DNA of 64,000 nucleotides from Branchiostoma floridae (Eukaryota; Chordata; Leptocardii; Amphioxiformes; Branchiostomatidae), in the NCBI RefSeq assembly GCF_000003815.2, contig NC_049979.1, positions 21,408,518-21,472,517 on the forward strand. The letters run 5' to 3'. This document shows positions 31,431-45,190 of this stretch, piece by piece (the stretch's first letter is position 1; every line of letters begins with the position of its first letter). The notes under the pieces are model-generated. The model had not been told where the DNA came from, did no database searches, and saw only the letters and a list, made by a program, of their open reading frames with translations. A program made the position numbers and the translations under genes.

Positions 31431-34400
31431 CAAACCATACAACAACAAACTAGAGACGTAAAATCGTTAGTTAATTTCAGTTCAGCGGAGTGTTTTTTGG
31501 TGGGGATCTGCCAAAGTCTAGTAGGTACAAGCCAAAAGTAAAAGTCTTAATTTGTTCCCACGATTGTTGGGATTAAGATTGGTCATAATGTACCACACAG
31601 GACGAAGGGTGTAGATTATACAGTGATTGCGTCACACCGTCCAGATCAGATCACATTGAATTAGCCATAATGGATAAAAGCACGCGTCTCATTACTGTGC
31701 AGAGCAAGAGGTAACGGCACGGACAGCACTTAGAATCTACCTTTAATTTTGGAGATGATGACGGTATTACTAAGTTCACAGTTGCCTTGTACGAGGCTAT
31801 GCCGACAACATCAACCGCCGGCTTTCACGTCGCTTTTTTCGGCTTCCTCAATATCCAGTCACTACCCGGGCAACATTTAAGTGACTTAAAGATCAAGTAC
31901 ATGTATGTTTCAAAGGAAATTTACGTTGATCGTACGTAAAGCTGCTGTGAGATTTAGTTTAAGCTTTTACGGCTGTTTATATGTGCCTTAAGTCTGTTTA
32001 AATCTTTACTGATCATTTACGAATATTATCAAGCATACGTTAACTTAAAGGTCTCATGTCGTGACGTGAATTCTCATCAAAAAAGTATCAGACGACCCTA
32101 CTTGTATGATACATTCCATTTAGATGAAAGCATGCCTACGCAGCTAGATGATATACTTCGGCAGCGTTGCCAACAACCGCCTACAGTTTGAGAAGGGACG
32201 TGCCTGACTTATGCTGTACTTCTCATGCAGTACCAAGCTTCCACAATTACACAGGGCAGTACGCAAAACATGTAATCATGGACGAATGGGAGTAAACGCT
32301 GCTTTAATTGATTTCTTTAAACCACACGACTGACTTACTTGCCCATGAACCACAGAAACTCTTCAAGAAAGTGAGAGTTTTTCAAAGTCCTTGAACAACA
32401 GGTAGATACGTAATGTCGACTTACCGTGACATCTATTTACTGGGAAAAAATTACAGTAATAAAACTGGTGGTCTCAAGGAATAATTCGGTATAAGCTGGG
32501 TGGATGAACAGGTAAGCTTTCTGTTTTCTTCTGTTCTTGCAATATTGATTTCCCGAACACTTTGAAACACAGGACGCATGGGAGGCTTAGGCAAGTGCAA
32601 GTGCAAGTCATGGATATTTATACTGTTTCACAAAAAGTGTTTACATCACATTTCCATGGGTATCACTGTTTAAAGAAGATCTGATATTGGTTGTGCTGTA
32701 TACGTTACACGCACACTATCAGGTAGATTAGTAACGACGACCTGTCCGTGTTTATCAGTAAATGGGATGATAACCACACATGATACGTTGTGGTTGGGTT
32801 ACGTGTAAAGGGCGTTGACCTCAATGATGTTCCCTGTAGGGTGGTAAAGTGGTGGACTGGGAAAATTAAAACAATCATCAACGCACTGGGTAACATCAAA
32901 CTACTCTAATTCAGAACTCCCATACCAGATTACTGACTTTTTCTACCAACTTTTAGCTGTGCGTCTTTCCATATACAGATTGTAGTGCTCTCCAACGCTT
33001 CCAATACCAGGCATTAAGATAGTAAGCCGAGCAGAGCCCATTTGGCAATTGCCGTAACTCAGTATGATGCCTATTGGTTCTGGCCTGATGTTCGTCAAGT
33101 ACAATTGTATGTAAGGACAGATACGGTACATACAAAGTGCAATATTCTCCGCATAATATCCCAGAGCGTTTTCTGTGCAATCGTTTTACATCCCGGTCCA
33201 CGCTTCGGTTATCCGAGCCCATGAGGGTGTTGAATATTTAATTGTCCTAGCTGGAGAAAAACGCTGATTGAATCAATTATTAGCCGAACACATCCATGCG
33301 AGCCTGGGGATAAGGACATTTATCATATTACCCAACACGTACGAGTACCTATTTAGCAGTTTTTTTTGCTCGTGCCATTTTAGCTTGTTCGTTGAACTGG
33401 AAGAACAAGAAGCTTGCTAATGAGAAGATATGTCATCCTGAAGGAAACCTCAGGTCTATGATTGGAACATTTGTTTCTGCAGGAGCTCTATTGACTTACA
33501 AATCACAAGACATTAATGAAATCTCAGGCGCACACAGTTTATTGACTGTTGTAGCTTGTAGGCGAGCGCTGTTTGTGTAAAGACAATGAAACAACAACAT
33601 AGAAGTAATCAATGAAGGTTTCAAAATCGCTTTAATACAGGGACGTCTAATTGACGCCAGCCATATTTCGGGACCGTGAATGATGCTACACGTGACCCGA
33701 ATTCATCAATATACGATAACGCTTGACCCCTCAAGGACCCCATACAGGACCTCACAGAGGGAGGCAAGACAGCTTCACACTCCGAGAGATTCGGGAGGAC
33801 ACGAGGGCTCGATCGTGAGATGTGCGGTGTAAGGGGTGGACATAGAACCCTCAAGTCGCCGTCTGAAGTAATAACCGACCCCTACTGTAACTCCATATGG
33901 ACTGCAGGTGACACTAGATCGATCACATATTCACCTTGATCCGTCAGACCGCGGCTCTTTTGTTCTTTCTCCATCTCGCTGCACTCATTTTCTTTGTCTG
34001 GCGGGAGAAACTTCCAGCTGGCCCTATCGATTGGCATTCTGCTGGGCGTAGATGACTGAGGAGCCGGCGACCAAAGGCGTCAGCACCCCTGGCCTATTAG
34101 AATGAAGAATAGGCGCAGCGGAACATCGCCCTCCGCCCTCCTCCTGAAGTAATCATCGCTGTTTTCCCTCCAACTTCCTGGTGGCGCGCGGGATTGAGCC
34201 GGTGAGATTGTGTGCGGCGATGGTTGTTCTGTCCTCCGCTCACGCACTTCACCCGTACCCAGACAGCCTCCCGGGAAGTTCACAGACTCTTCGCTAGCGT
34301 CCTGGCGGCAAGGTAAGATGGCACGTCCAGATTTCCTGTCACAAAACTTCGTTACGCTGCGTGTCTTCCGTCTACCAGAAGAGCGCTGACAGACGTTTGC

Positions 34401-36119
34401 TTCAAATGACAGCATGCAATCTTCCGTTTTGCTCTCTTGTACCGCATGATGAATGTAACTTAAATAGGTACCTTCACATAGCATTAAGAATCTCTTTGTA
34501 GAGTCTAACGTAGACACATAGGGACGTGTGGCGTAATAGAACATTCATTTTCACTAATTTGCTCATAGAAAGGCCGCCAAGCCTTTCTCAAGGGAGCACT
34601 AAATGATGACCGTTAAGCTACATCCCTTACGCTTAACCAGAAGAAATTTGAAAAGAGGGGATTCCTAAGTGAATGTTTGCGGGACAGACAAGTTTAATAC
34701 ACAAATACACCCGTGCGCTCACTCCATTTCCAGCCAATTTAAGACCCGTCAGACGCAGTCTATGCACGCTTGTCTACACAATTGTGCGATCGGTATGATG
34801 TGTGAAACAAAGGCTTCGTATAATGTAAGCTATAGCTGCGAAAGTCAATCTCAAGCTGAGTCTCAATCTCAAGCTGATTCCGTCAATGTTGTTGAGCTCA
34901 ATGAGATTGTATGCCTGAATTGAGTGATGATTGCTCGCGCCATACACTGTTTCATGTAATATAAGGTAACACGGATAAAACCAAATAAGCACATCGGTGA
35001 CCTGCCATTGCACGTTACAACTTCAATGATTCTTCGGCAAAAGCTTAATGCCTATCGACAGCCTCATGAAGAAACAGGGATACCAGAATAAATCACAGTC
35101 AATCACAATGCACCGCAGGGGAGAAGCTTTTCTATATTTAATGACGCTCAGAGGCGAGTGTTTGATGAAGAAAATGGAGTTTGCTTGCCCAAACGATCAA
35201 GTTGAATAGCTACTTTGTACCTTCAACTGGGCTCTTATTAAGAAGTATTTTACTTTCGCGATGTGTGAATAACATGGTACATTTGGAGACAAAAGTTAAG
35301 AAAAACATTTTTATGTGTTGAATGATATACTAGTATTGATTAACGAAAATATCGATATTTATTTGTTGAGGCTTTGACTTAGAAATTTCACACTTCTGTG
35401 TATAGTGTTTTGATTTTATGTCATTTTTCATTTAGAAAATTCCTTATCAGCCAGTTTTGCACAATCTTTCATTGTCAGGGGAGAATTGTGCCTCCTCCCC
35501 TAACGCGAAAGCTGTCGACCATGCATCTCTAAGTCGAGAGAACCATTCCCTTATCTATAGAAGCGTAGGATTATTCTTTATCATCATGAAAATCAGTACA
35601 AAAGTAGCTCAAAATTCTCTTTCATTATACATGGATACCAGTCATTACAACCTCCAAGACCCGATGATAACAGACATTCGTCAGTCAGACATTCAGTCAA
35701 TGTGCCTAAATCAACAGGATTAGTATTTTTACTTCTGATAGAGAGGTTCAGGCAAACAAGATTCTAGTACTGAATTTCTGATACAAAGATTTATGCCAAC
35801 AAGATGCTAGTGCTGAACAGAGGAAGGCCTGCTACAAGCTAATATATGTGTACGTTAGCTCTTGAAGCAAAGGGATCTAGGTGTTTTTAAGGATCTGCGT
35901 CGACAAAATGACCATAAGATATCGTGCCTAAGGGAGCACCAGTTGACTTTGCTAGTCAGTACGTGTCATTTGTCTCTCCCATCACTCTACACTCGACTTC
36001 AGCACATCCAATCCACAGTGCTCAAACAGACGGAAATATTTTTTGAGGCTGTAGAAGCAGTGTATCGATGGCACGGCGTCGGAAAATAGAGCCTACCCCT
36101 CTGCTTCCAACATTTCTAG
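31431..36119. other. Unassigned; one GC-rich patch
   Basis: 34080-34330 is locally GC- and CpG-rich and contains a possible donor (CAAG|GTAAGA at about 34313). The 154-codon minus frame there shows no domain. A (TC)AATCTCAAGCTGA word is duplicated near 34845-34880. The remainder is featureless to me. Confidence 0.4.
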
Positions 36120-36510
36120 CAATTTACCTCACCAACTGATGTAAGGAACCCATTTTAACACCTGGGTGGAGCTTGGAAAGTAGGACCTTCCCAAGGACAC
36201 AACGTCTAAGGGCACTGTCAACAAAGGTCGTGCTGTTGTCGTGCGATTGCTAACTTCAGACGTTTTTTTTTAGCCATTCATGTGTCCTTCAGAGTACAAC
36301 TGTTTTGCAACACAAAAGGCTGTCTTGTATCCTTTTCTCGGTGGTTGGTTCTGTCACAGCCTGCTTGAAAGTCCTGCCGCATCAAAATCATACGACGATC
36401 GTACGACCTATGTGACTGTGCCATAGCTAGTAATAGCAGGAAGTCGAGCTCATGATCTCTTGGTCTCATGTCCGCCACCCTAGCCATTCGGCCACTTGAC
36501 GCCGCGCGCT
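36120..36510 (-). mobile_element. tRNA-derived SINE interrupted by a MITE
   Basis: On the minus strand the head reads CAAGTGGCCGAATGGCTAGG (A box) and ATGAGCTCGACTTCC (B box) at 36425-36500. The body continues on the far side of the MITE at 36120-36207, with CACCTGGGTGGAG and CCAAGGACACAACGTC. The body motif is shared with the SINE at 5590-5865. The 218-bp F2 MITE sits between them. Confidence 0.62.
36208..36425 (-). mobile_element. MITE, family F2, copy 2 (nested)
   Basis: Reverse-oriented relative of 8981-9201. On the minus strand it has GTCACATAGGTCGTACGATC, GATTTTGATGC and CAAGCAGGCTGTGACAGAAC in the same order. Flanks read GTCTA and CATAGCTAG, compatible with a TA or CTA-type duplication. 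It splits a SINE. Confidence 0.82.
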
Positions 36511-39500
36511 AAAGCTGGTACCGTTCAGTAGTGGGATTATTGCTTTGGGAGCCCATTTCAATTGAAGCAGCCGGGCAAGGAAATAATGTAGAGAAAGACA
36601 TGGGAATAAAGCCCTGTGATCTCAGCAGCCAGCGTAATTGAACGGCGGGTGTGGATGACGATAGGGGTGAAAAAAATAACAACTCTGCGGTAAAATTGAT
36701 AACCAGCGTAGTCAGGGAGTTTCTAGTGAGACAATCTCTTGTTAGGAGCCAATATCGAGTAGCTGGTTCATAGAGAAGTCATAATGAACACGAATGTTCA
36801 CGTCAACAGCGTATAAAGAGATTGGCCGAAGCGCTACTGTTGTACCCGCTGGAAGGCGATCCATTGATTGGTTATATAATGGCCGTATGCACCTGGCCAC
36901 GGGGCAAGGGGTGTATGGTTATTGATATTGCCATATTCATATAGATGCAGAGCAAATGAGAATTGATTACTAGCGAGGGGGCTCATTGTAAAGGGAGTAA
37001 AAGAATGGCGTACATGCGGACATCGAGGAATCGATTTTATCTGATGAATGTAAAAGGTCGGCTTAGATAGGGCGTTCCTTCTGTGCATTTCCAAATGTAT
37101 TGCTCATCTTAAGAAACAATGCTTTAAGCAATATACCATAATCCCATTTAAGGTGCGTTTAAAGGTTATTTCTGATGTAAAAACTACATTGTTACATACT
37201 TTAATGTTATCTACCTTCAACTTTAAAAGAGTGGGAGTATTGTGACGGGTCAGCCGTAAAGTTCGCTATAGAATATGCCTGTTGGATAATCTGACTCATA
37301 CCAAAAAGGACTTATTTACAATGACGAAAAATGACCAAATTTTTCGATAGGTTGGCGCAATGAAACAACGATGAAGTACCCTCCTTCGGGGTCAATCAAT
37401 ACCGTATGTCAGTGACAGGTCGCCAACGTCAAGTATAAAATCTTGCCTTCGAGCGAGAGTTGAGTCAAAAATTATGCTGGATATTGCCAAGTTCGGTAAA
37501 GTATGGCCCGTGCGTGGCGAGACTGCAAACGGGGGCACTCAAAAGATATCGACGTCGAGCGTCTGGAGAAGTTGTCTCCCTGGATAATAGAAGGCCATCA
37601 GTTGATATCAGGACAACCTTCAAGAGTCCGTAGGACACAAACTCCAGCGAATTAGTTATGGTGTTAGTGGTGTGGGCTGAGACGTTTGATACCTTCTTTA
37701 GCACACGAATGATGGTTTCTTTAAAAAAAAAACTGTTTCTAATTATTGCATGGTAGATATTTTTGGTAATGCTGGGCAAGTAACCAAAGCAATGTAGCCT
37801 GCCGTAGTCTAACCTCTGCTTTGAGAATAGCTTATATATAACAGAGGTTACCAGTAGGTATACAAACAACAGTTGATGCCCTTTACAACACTACCCTCAA
37901 AATGGGGTGTTGATCCATAATTCTCTAAAGTCTGAAAATATCGCTAATGCATCCAAAAGAGTGCCATATGTTTCCTTGGTATATCAATATCAAAATTTAT
38001 CATTGATAAACAAGTCCATCAAAGTTATATTGATTTAAATCTGCGAACACAAAACACAGCAAAAACACCTAACCTCTGTTGGGGGTCACGAACCTTCTTC
38101 CTAGAAATGATGAGGTCATGATGTCCGTGTAAAAACATAAACCTAGTCAACTTCAATTGAACTGAATAGAACGGTAAATATTATGAGTGTTATGTAGACA
38201 CGCGTGGTCCCTCTGAGTACTACAGAAATTACCCCAGACTCCAAGCAATAAAAACTCCCTGTTTAATCTCTCATCCTTGACATGAGAGACATCCTCGTAA
38301 TCATATATGGCCCATTATGGATTAGATTTCGTTGTAGAAGTTTTATTTAGTATATCTCAAAACATGTTTACCACTATCAAAGTTTTGGTGTATTACAGGA
38401 TGAAATTTATTTCACTTTGTGTTTCAGCATACATCTTCTGATGTCGCGGATTTTACACTATCAAATAATATTGTATTCAAAATGTTTATAGATTTGTTAT
38501 CAGACTACAAAATACAGAAGAATATACTATAGAACAATAAATTTCAGAGTTTGGGTCTCAACATATAATTTGTCAAAAGGACAAGAGACGTGATACACAG
38601 GCACCAAGTCATGACATCCCACAAACGGTGAACATTCACGAGAGAGTTTTGATTTAAGGCACAATAAAGGCTTGCAAAGCGTAGCAATCAACTTGTCTGA
38701 AAAGTACGTAGGAGACATATTGCGATCAAACTGCCGGCAATATTGCCCTCCTCAATAAGTCTTATCACTTACGGATTGCGTTTTCAGCGTAACGTGACAC
38801 TGACAGCCAGGCAATCGTCCGGGAAGCGATGCCCTTATCTGACACAGCTAACGATTTTTGCAGCTTTATTGAGTTGCAAAAGTACATTAACCACGAGATA
38901 ACACGTTGGGCCGTCAGCTACGAAATGTCATTCTCGTCTGCATGGTCTATTGTAGTTTCATGGCTTATCTTTGTGTAACGTTTAACGTAGTCTAATGACG
39001 GGAATAATTTCCTGTGGTTGATTGATTGATAATGATTTAAACTAAACAGACCTAAAGAATCAGCGTAAATTTGATCTATAGTACCTGTCACTAAAGTTTA
39101 TGAAGTAACTCGAATAAATGCAGACAACGGTAAAACTATTTTAGGATTTCACAGCTTTGTACAATCATCGTGCGATGGTTGGCATTGATCGAGAATTGAT
39201 CGTTGAACACTCGGCGCCTAAAGGGCACCAACAGGTTCAGCTTAAAACCCAAAATTGGCAATAAGGAAGTCCCACCAGAAACCGTGAGGGCTGAAAATAT
39301 CCAATCATTACGTTGCACGAGGGAGAGAGCGGGAACCAGTGGGGGACTGTACGACATAAGTGCACTTGTGTGGTGAGGTGGAGAAAATTGATTACCTTTA
39401 GGAGAAAAGTTGTTCCGTTAGCTGTCAAGTAGGAATTAGCTATGCTGAAAAAAAAACAGCGAGGTGATTGCGACGTATGTTGTTTTGTATTGTACAAAAT

Positions 39501-42500
39501 TGCTTTGGTCTTACCATTGGTGGGACAGGTTTTGGTGGTCAGAAACCACACATAGCCATGCATCTAAAACGTATGATTAGAGCTACCCAAACGTAATTAA
39601 ACTATTTCCAATCGTTGGTAGTGAAAGATGACCAAGGACAAAGTGTGCACCATTAGTACTCCAACAGTAGTTCAGTGGGTGACTTTGGAGTCCGTGCCAT
39701 CAGCTTTCTGGTTTGGTCGGGGCACTCGTGATATGATTCACGCATTCACTACTCGCCCCTTTACCATTTGGAAGGTCAAGCAATCCCCAGCAATCTGTAG
39801 TAGGAAGCTCTTGTCATCTTGATAAACTCTTATTTGCCTGTCCTTTGACACGATCTTAACCGTATCGAATTGCGTACGGTCCAAAATGCTGAACAAGTCT
39901 GTAAGAGGCTATTGATCGCAATCAAAGTTGTAATGAGGTAAAAACGTGCGGAATAAATCACAGTGTCCTACTACTTAATATTTCAAGGGTACAGTCATAA
40001 AGGAGGCCTTAGATACTGAATAGCTAGCTTTAAACGGAAATGTCACTGTTTTTCTTTTTGTGATATATGTGCATCTTCAAGGGGTGGTACTTCTGCATTT
40101 TTGAAAGTATATGTGGCTCTAGTACTTTGCGACAATTGAGAAGAAGATTGCCAATTTTAAAAGACTTGATTAACAGCTGTTGCATACTATATTGAATCCG
40201 GTTGCTCTGACAAAAGCTATTAAGGAGGAATACATTATCGTTAATCATGATACTTTTGAAATTTGACAAAAGATCATCTGATAATATCTGTCGCATTAAA
40301 AATAGGCCAGATATTCACTAAGACATTAGTGATACGCCCAGCAAACATATCGTTATCTCAAACAAAGGTTTCACCATCTGATTTAAAACTCATCAAACCT
40401 CATAGGAAACCCCAATCAATCATTAAACAATCCCACCGCTTTTTAACTGCTGCTCTTGACCTTGCCCTTCAGCGTTGAGTAATACACAAAATTACATATT
40501 GATTAAGTCACAGAAATATATTAACTCGTTTGTGTCTTATTGATTGCCTTATATTCTTTAAATATGAACCTTGCGATAAGTGGAAAGTAAGAGTAGTTAT
40601 AAGCTCAGTCGTAAGTCTAACTTTCCAGTGTGGTCCACCGGCTATTTTCACCAGAGTAGTATAAACGATGATTACTATGACACAAGAGGATCGGTTGTAT
40701 CTTCAGAGATCCCAACATCGGTGATAGAAAAGACAGCATGGGTAAGATAAAACGGGCTTATGTGTCTTTAGAAGCGCCCCAACACTATCCAGAGAGATTG
40801 CGTCTTACGGCAGGAAGTGCTGATGCGTCTCGAGTGACACGTTAACCCGAAACTTCTGGAATTACTTTAAACTTTTCTGGTATTACGGTGATCCCAGGTA
40901 GATCAACCCTTGATCAACAAACTGTTGATAAGGGAAATGAGTCCTTCCAACGATCTGCGATAAACGAAGGTTAGAACAGAGATCACGAAAGTTCTGGACC
41001 AGAGAGACGTTACTGGCTGAAATCTGTAAAAAGCTTCATGGTTTTGCCTCCTGTGCTGTCAAGTTATAGACATGGCCTCATGACCCCTAACCTGAAAGAA
41101 AACGCATGGTTCGGGTACTCCATCGTGATTCACGGGTGGCTTCTCTAATGGGTGTCACCGAAGGCTTGCCTTACTTTGTAAATAGTTCATGATGCTTTAC
41201 GATCGCTGTCTAGGTCGTTGAAATTCATAACCCGATTGTACCGCAAGGATTTTGACTTCTACATAGAGCGCGTCATTTTTCAAACTGCAAAAACGAGACA
41301 GAATGCTCAGACTTGATGAACATACAGGCAAATTCCTTTGGCTTTGGTCTTATAATTTTGGATGTCTCACGTAGGTGCATACCACTACATACTTTAGATA
41401 AACTCCGAACAATTGTGTAATAATTCAAGCACCCTGGCGGCTTAGCTTCGCTGACATTGGACCCATCAAACTATACACTAGAGAGCACGTCTGAGAGGGA
41501 ATGGTCATTTGTTCCCGACACATTCTGCCTAACAACGCTCCCGTGAATAGATTATATTGTCGCCTGTGATATATGTGCCTTGATGGTAATATCAATAGTG
41601 CAGGACGTGCTATATAGCAGACAGAGTGGGTGTCCTATTGCATTGGTAACTACCCATAACAGGAATGTCAGGGACGCATTCATCTCGGAGGCCTTCACCA
41701 CGGGTATGTCATTGGGGGAAAGGGTCCTAAGATTTACGGTGGGCTTTTCACAGTTTATGCTAGTTTTTCTCACGTAGCTTATCCCAGCCAAGGTGGGAAA
41801 TGCACACGTTTTCTCACAGACTCTTCTCACCAAATCACGTTATTCTTTCTGTAATTGAAAAGTTAGGCCCTGATTTGACAAAACATCACAGCCATAATCT
41901 TTACTGCAGTGGTCGTCCTGTGTACAAAGACGAAAGGAGTTTGGGAACTACAGCAGTATTTTATTCAAGATACAATATAGGACATACAGTAATAACAGAG
42001 CATCGATATACTGTAAAAGTATACTGTTGTGTTGAGTTTGAACTCGGAATGGATTCACAAGAAATCCATAGTTCTGCACGACCTTGACCGTAACTTCAGC
42101 AGAGACTTTTCTCGGCCTGCAGTAAAATCTGCGTCTTGTTGTAAAAAGTTATAGCAGAGATGAAAGAGCCATGATGGCGACGCAGGTGATACACCTAATG
42201 GACGTGCCACGAACGCCACAAAGCAACTGACGCATCACTCTGCGCGCAGGACTTGAAAGACCGCACCGCCACTCAGGGCTATCGGCTTCAACCTGTCAGA
42301 CAGCAATCCCTATCGGACCCACCATGATAACCCTGTCAATATTTCACAGCCACTGGGACAGTCAGCAGGAATTTAATATGGAGCTCAAACTCATTGTGCT
42401 ATCGACCAGCGGTGAAACCGTGCGAGATTTGCTGGCGATCATCGTGGCACAGCAAGATGCCAGCTGCTTGCTGACTCAGAGGACATTGACATTGGCCTGG

Positions 42501-42504
42501 TTTA
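36511..42504. other. Unassigned stretch, about 6 kb
   Basis: Many short frames were read, none supportable. The longest is 134 codons minus at 37465-37869, unremarkable. A minus-strand frame of 38 codons ending at GTAAGTG near 38770 was considered and not called. No tandem repeats were noticed. Confidence 0.4.
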
Positions 42505-42654
42505 GGCACATTTCCAAACCGGGGCCCGGCCGGGCTGTTTGTGAAAACGAAAAATAGAAATGTACACGTAAACATTTACACAAATAATGCACACGACACT
42601 TTACGTCTTGTGTAGTTTGTTGTCTTCTATATGACATTTTTGGAAATGTGACGC
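42505..42654 (-). mobile_element. Foldback MITE, family F1, copy 5 (right end truncated)
   Basis: The left end is intact (GGCACATTTCCAAACCGGGG then CCCGGCCGGGC). The core matches the reverse complement of copy 1 (TACGTCTTGTGTAGTTTG). At the right the GC-rich part of the inverted repeat is missing and only TTTTGGAAATGTGACG remains. Confidence 0.8.
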
Positions 42655-43160
42655 GCTTTCGGAGTCAACTTGGAGTCAACTCCACCAAAGTCCGGCTCAG
42701 TGTAATCTGTGTAAACAGAAATTTGGGCACCCTTCTCTCTGACTCGATTCGAATAACTTTGAAACCATGCTCAAGTTGGTCTTGCGTGTGTGTATGTGTG
42801 TATGTTCGGGGTGGGTGGGTGTTGGTGTGGTTGGCGTGTTTGCTGCATACATTCCCAATATTTGTAACCCCAACTCTAACCTTGGCAATGTGGCAGTAGT
42901 AGTGCGCATGTGCGAACTAAATGTTCGAATTCTAGGATTCTGGAACCATCCCCTCCAATAGGCATCAACGCCATTCAATATGGGCGGGGCAGTTTCTGTC
43001 TTAACAGAGAAATCAATAACAGATGGAAAATGGCCCATTATATCTCTACATGTGTATTCTTATCTGCATGATCCTATCGATCAAAGGTCATTATCATATA
43101 GCCAGATGGAGTTGGCCAATCAGAGGCCCCCATTTCCCATGGGTTATCAGGCAGTAACCT
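42655..43160. other. Unassigned; short GT-rich tract
   Basis: A GTGTGTATGTGTGTATG-type tract lies near 42787-42805. Frames on both strands across it are not supportable. Confidence 0.4.
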
Positions 43161-43197
43161 CAAAAGTGGTCTGTTATTCTAATAACCGACCACTTTT
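43161..43197. repeat. Imperfect hairpin
   Basis: AAAAGTGGTCTGTTATT faces AATAACCGACCACTTTTT (16 of 18 paired positions, 1-nt loop). It probably belongs to a larger decayed DNA element extending to the inverted repeat around the gap. Confidence 0.7.
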
Positions 43198-43733
43198 TGG
43201 ACCGCACCATTATACAGGGGACAGTCATGAATTTTTTTTGTACTGTTGTTTGTGTGTAAACCATGCATAACTGTCAAAAATATTATGATTGATTGGTTAT
43301 GTTAATTAGGGCTCCACATGGGGAATATAGGGATACTTGAAAAGGAATTATGCTGATTTTACACATTTTCATTATGGCTTTCTAACGTGATTAAGCCGGT
43401 ACCTTCCTAAATCACTTCATATATACGCACTTTGTCGTGCCCAAGTGAAAAGGCTCTGCATGGGGGGTACCAGGACTCCACTTAATACATGTAGTTTGTA
43501 TTGCAAATAAGCCACATGTTGATGCTGATATGCTATCTCACAAACAGATGATTAGTTAAAATTATTACTTAAATGATGATGATGAAATAGTTTAATGTTT
43601 GTATTATATATAGACACTATTGTACAATATATATATTGCAAATGTATTTTTAAGTAATGTATTAAAGTGTTTATTTGTTATAAATGAATTTGTGTGAAAT
43701 AACTGTCAGTTGGATAGGCTATATGATAATAAC

Positions 43734-43939
43734 GTTAATGCCCCGCCTTATCCTCGGTGTATATGGTGAGATAATCCCTGTCACATTAGTATTTCAAAGN
43801 NNNNNNNNNNNNNNNNNNNNNNNNNNNNNNNNNNNNNNNNNNNNNNNNNNNNNNNNNNNNNNNNNNNNNNNNNNNNNNNNNNNNNNNNNNNNNNNNNNNG
43901 ATTATCTCACCATATACCACCTCGGGCCGGGGCATTAAC
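43734..43939. repeat. Inverted repeat straddling an assembly gap
   Basis: GTTAATGCCCCGCC..ATCCTCGGTG then TATATGGTGAGATAATC on the left (43734-43775) is matched in reverse on the right (43900-43939: GATTATCTCACCATATACCA then CCTCGGGCCGGGGCATTAAC). The gap of 100 N lies inside the palindrome. Confidence 0.85.
43800..43899. other. Assembly gap (100 N)
   Basis: Exactly 100 unknown bases, a conventional placeholder length, so the true length is probably unknown. Confidence 0.99.
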
Positions 43940-44949
43940 CCTTTATTATTGTCTATTGGCGTCCGTTGAGTTACTTGACTTGCCTATAAACGCCATCGTT
44001 GATAGCCACGCATCAAATCAGCCATGCTGCAACCCATACCATAATGTAGTTCTAGTAAGCTAGCATTGTACATTATTTTAAGGGCCGGACCAATCTACCT
44101 CATCGAACAAAGGTATCGTTTAGTATAAAGCCTATCAAGCCGATTCAAACGTCGTTTTTTTCTAATTCAATAAGGGAATGTAGCCCTCAATAGATAATTA
44201 ATGGAAATGTCTTCCTCTCGCTCACAGACAGATTTCCCTGAAACGGATATCATAGGGGCAGTCAAATATAATTGATGTTTAATTTTGTACGAGGGAAATC
44301 ATCTGTTTTAAACGCTGAAGATTACTATCAGAAACTGGCATGGTGTACCTACATCATAATATGCATAAAGAGATATGACCCAAATCATGCATATATAATA
44401 AGCAAATACTGACCGATATCTATGCTGAAATGTTAGAAGAACTTCTCAAGATTGAAAGAAGATGGAAACCGACCAATGAATATCACTTAATCAAATGGAA
44501 GCATACGTAGATGAGAAGAAACCAGATGGGGTTATAAATTACTAAAAGCTGTGTGCTATCTTGCAAAAATAAGATGCTGAAGGCAAGATATAATGGCACT
44601 GTAAATCATATCTGGTGCATGAAAATGATCCAAATTGCTGTTTCCGTCGAATTCCCAAACACAATCAGACTGAAATAACGTTACAACCCAAATCCAATTT
44701 GAGTAAGGTTCGTTTCCTTGGTATCCCGCGTAGTTTCCAAGATTGAATTACATCTTTTTGTACTTTGTTTTTGGAAACCTGCTTTGACGTTTCTGATGAT
44801 CTGTACAGGATATATAAATTTCATACATTTTCATATCTAAATCATCACTTTTCGAGGAATATTTTTGTCCGTCTGTCTGTCTGTTTGACTGTGTTTCAGA
44901 GGTATATTCATATGCTATACATTATATACTTCTTATCACTGAGTGACAG
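43940..44949. other. Unassigned AT-rich stretch
   Basis: No coding frames, repeats or RNA-like boxes were supported. Confidence 0.45.
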
Positions 44950-45190
44950 GAAGTGAATGGCAAACGTCAGGGTTGCCTGAGTGACAGGCAGGAACTGGGT
45001 TAACGTATTAGTCATTTATCAACTTTGACAGCTGAATTTATGACAGACATTCCGGATCATGAGGTCAATTGATTGAGTAGACTACATATTCGCGTGTTTT
45101 CCGCCTGTCTTTGACACGAGGTGATCAAATGTATCACGTTAATTACAGCCTTATTTGCATAATTAATGAAATACAACCGAGCAAGACATA
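44950..45190 (+). repeat. Dispersed repeat family D, copy B
   Basis: Contains GTGACAGG, GACAGACATTCCGGATCATG and TTATTTGCATAATTAATGAA then ATACAACCGAGCAA. Aligns by eye with the 3' halves of copies A, C and D. Confidence 0.58.

Noticed and set aside
34080-34544. 154-codon minus frame in a CpG-rich patch
   Set aside because: No domain, no splice support. The patch could be a promoter or untranslated exon but nothing confirms it.
38770-38890. Minus-strand 38-codon frame ending at GTAAGTG
   Set aside because: The donor is good, but no acceptor or neighbouring exon was found and the peptide is unremarkable; chance is likely.
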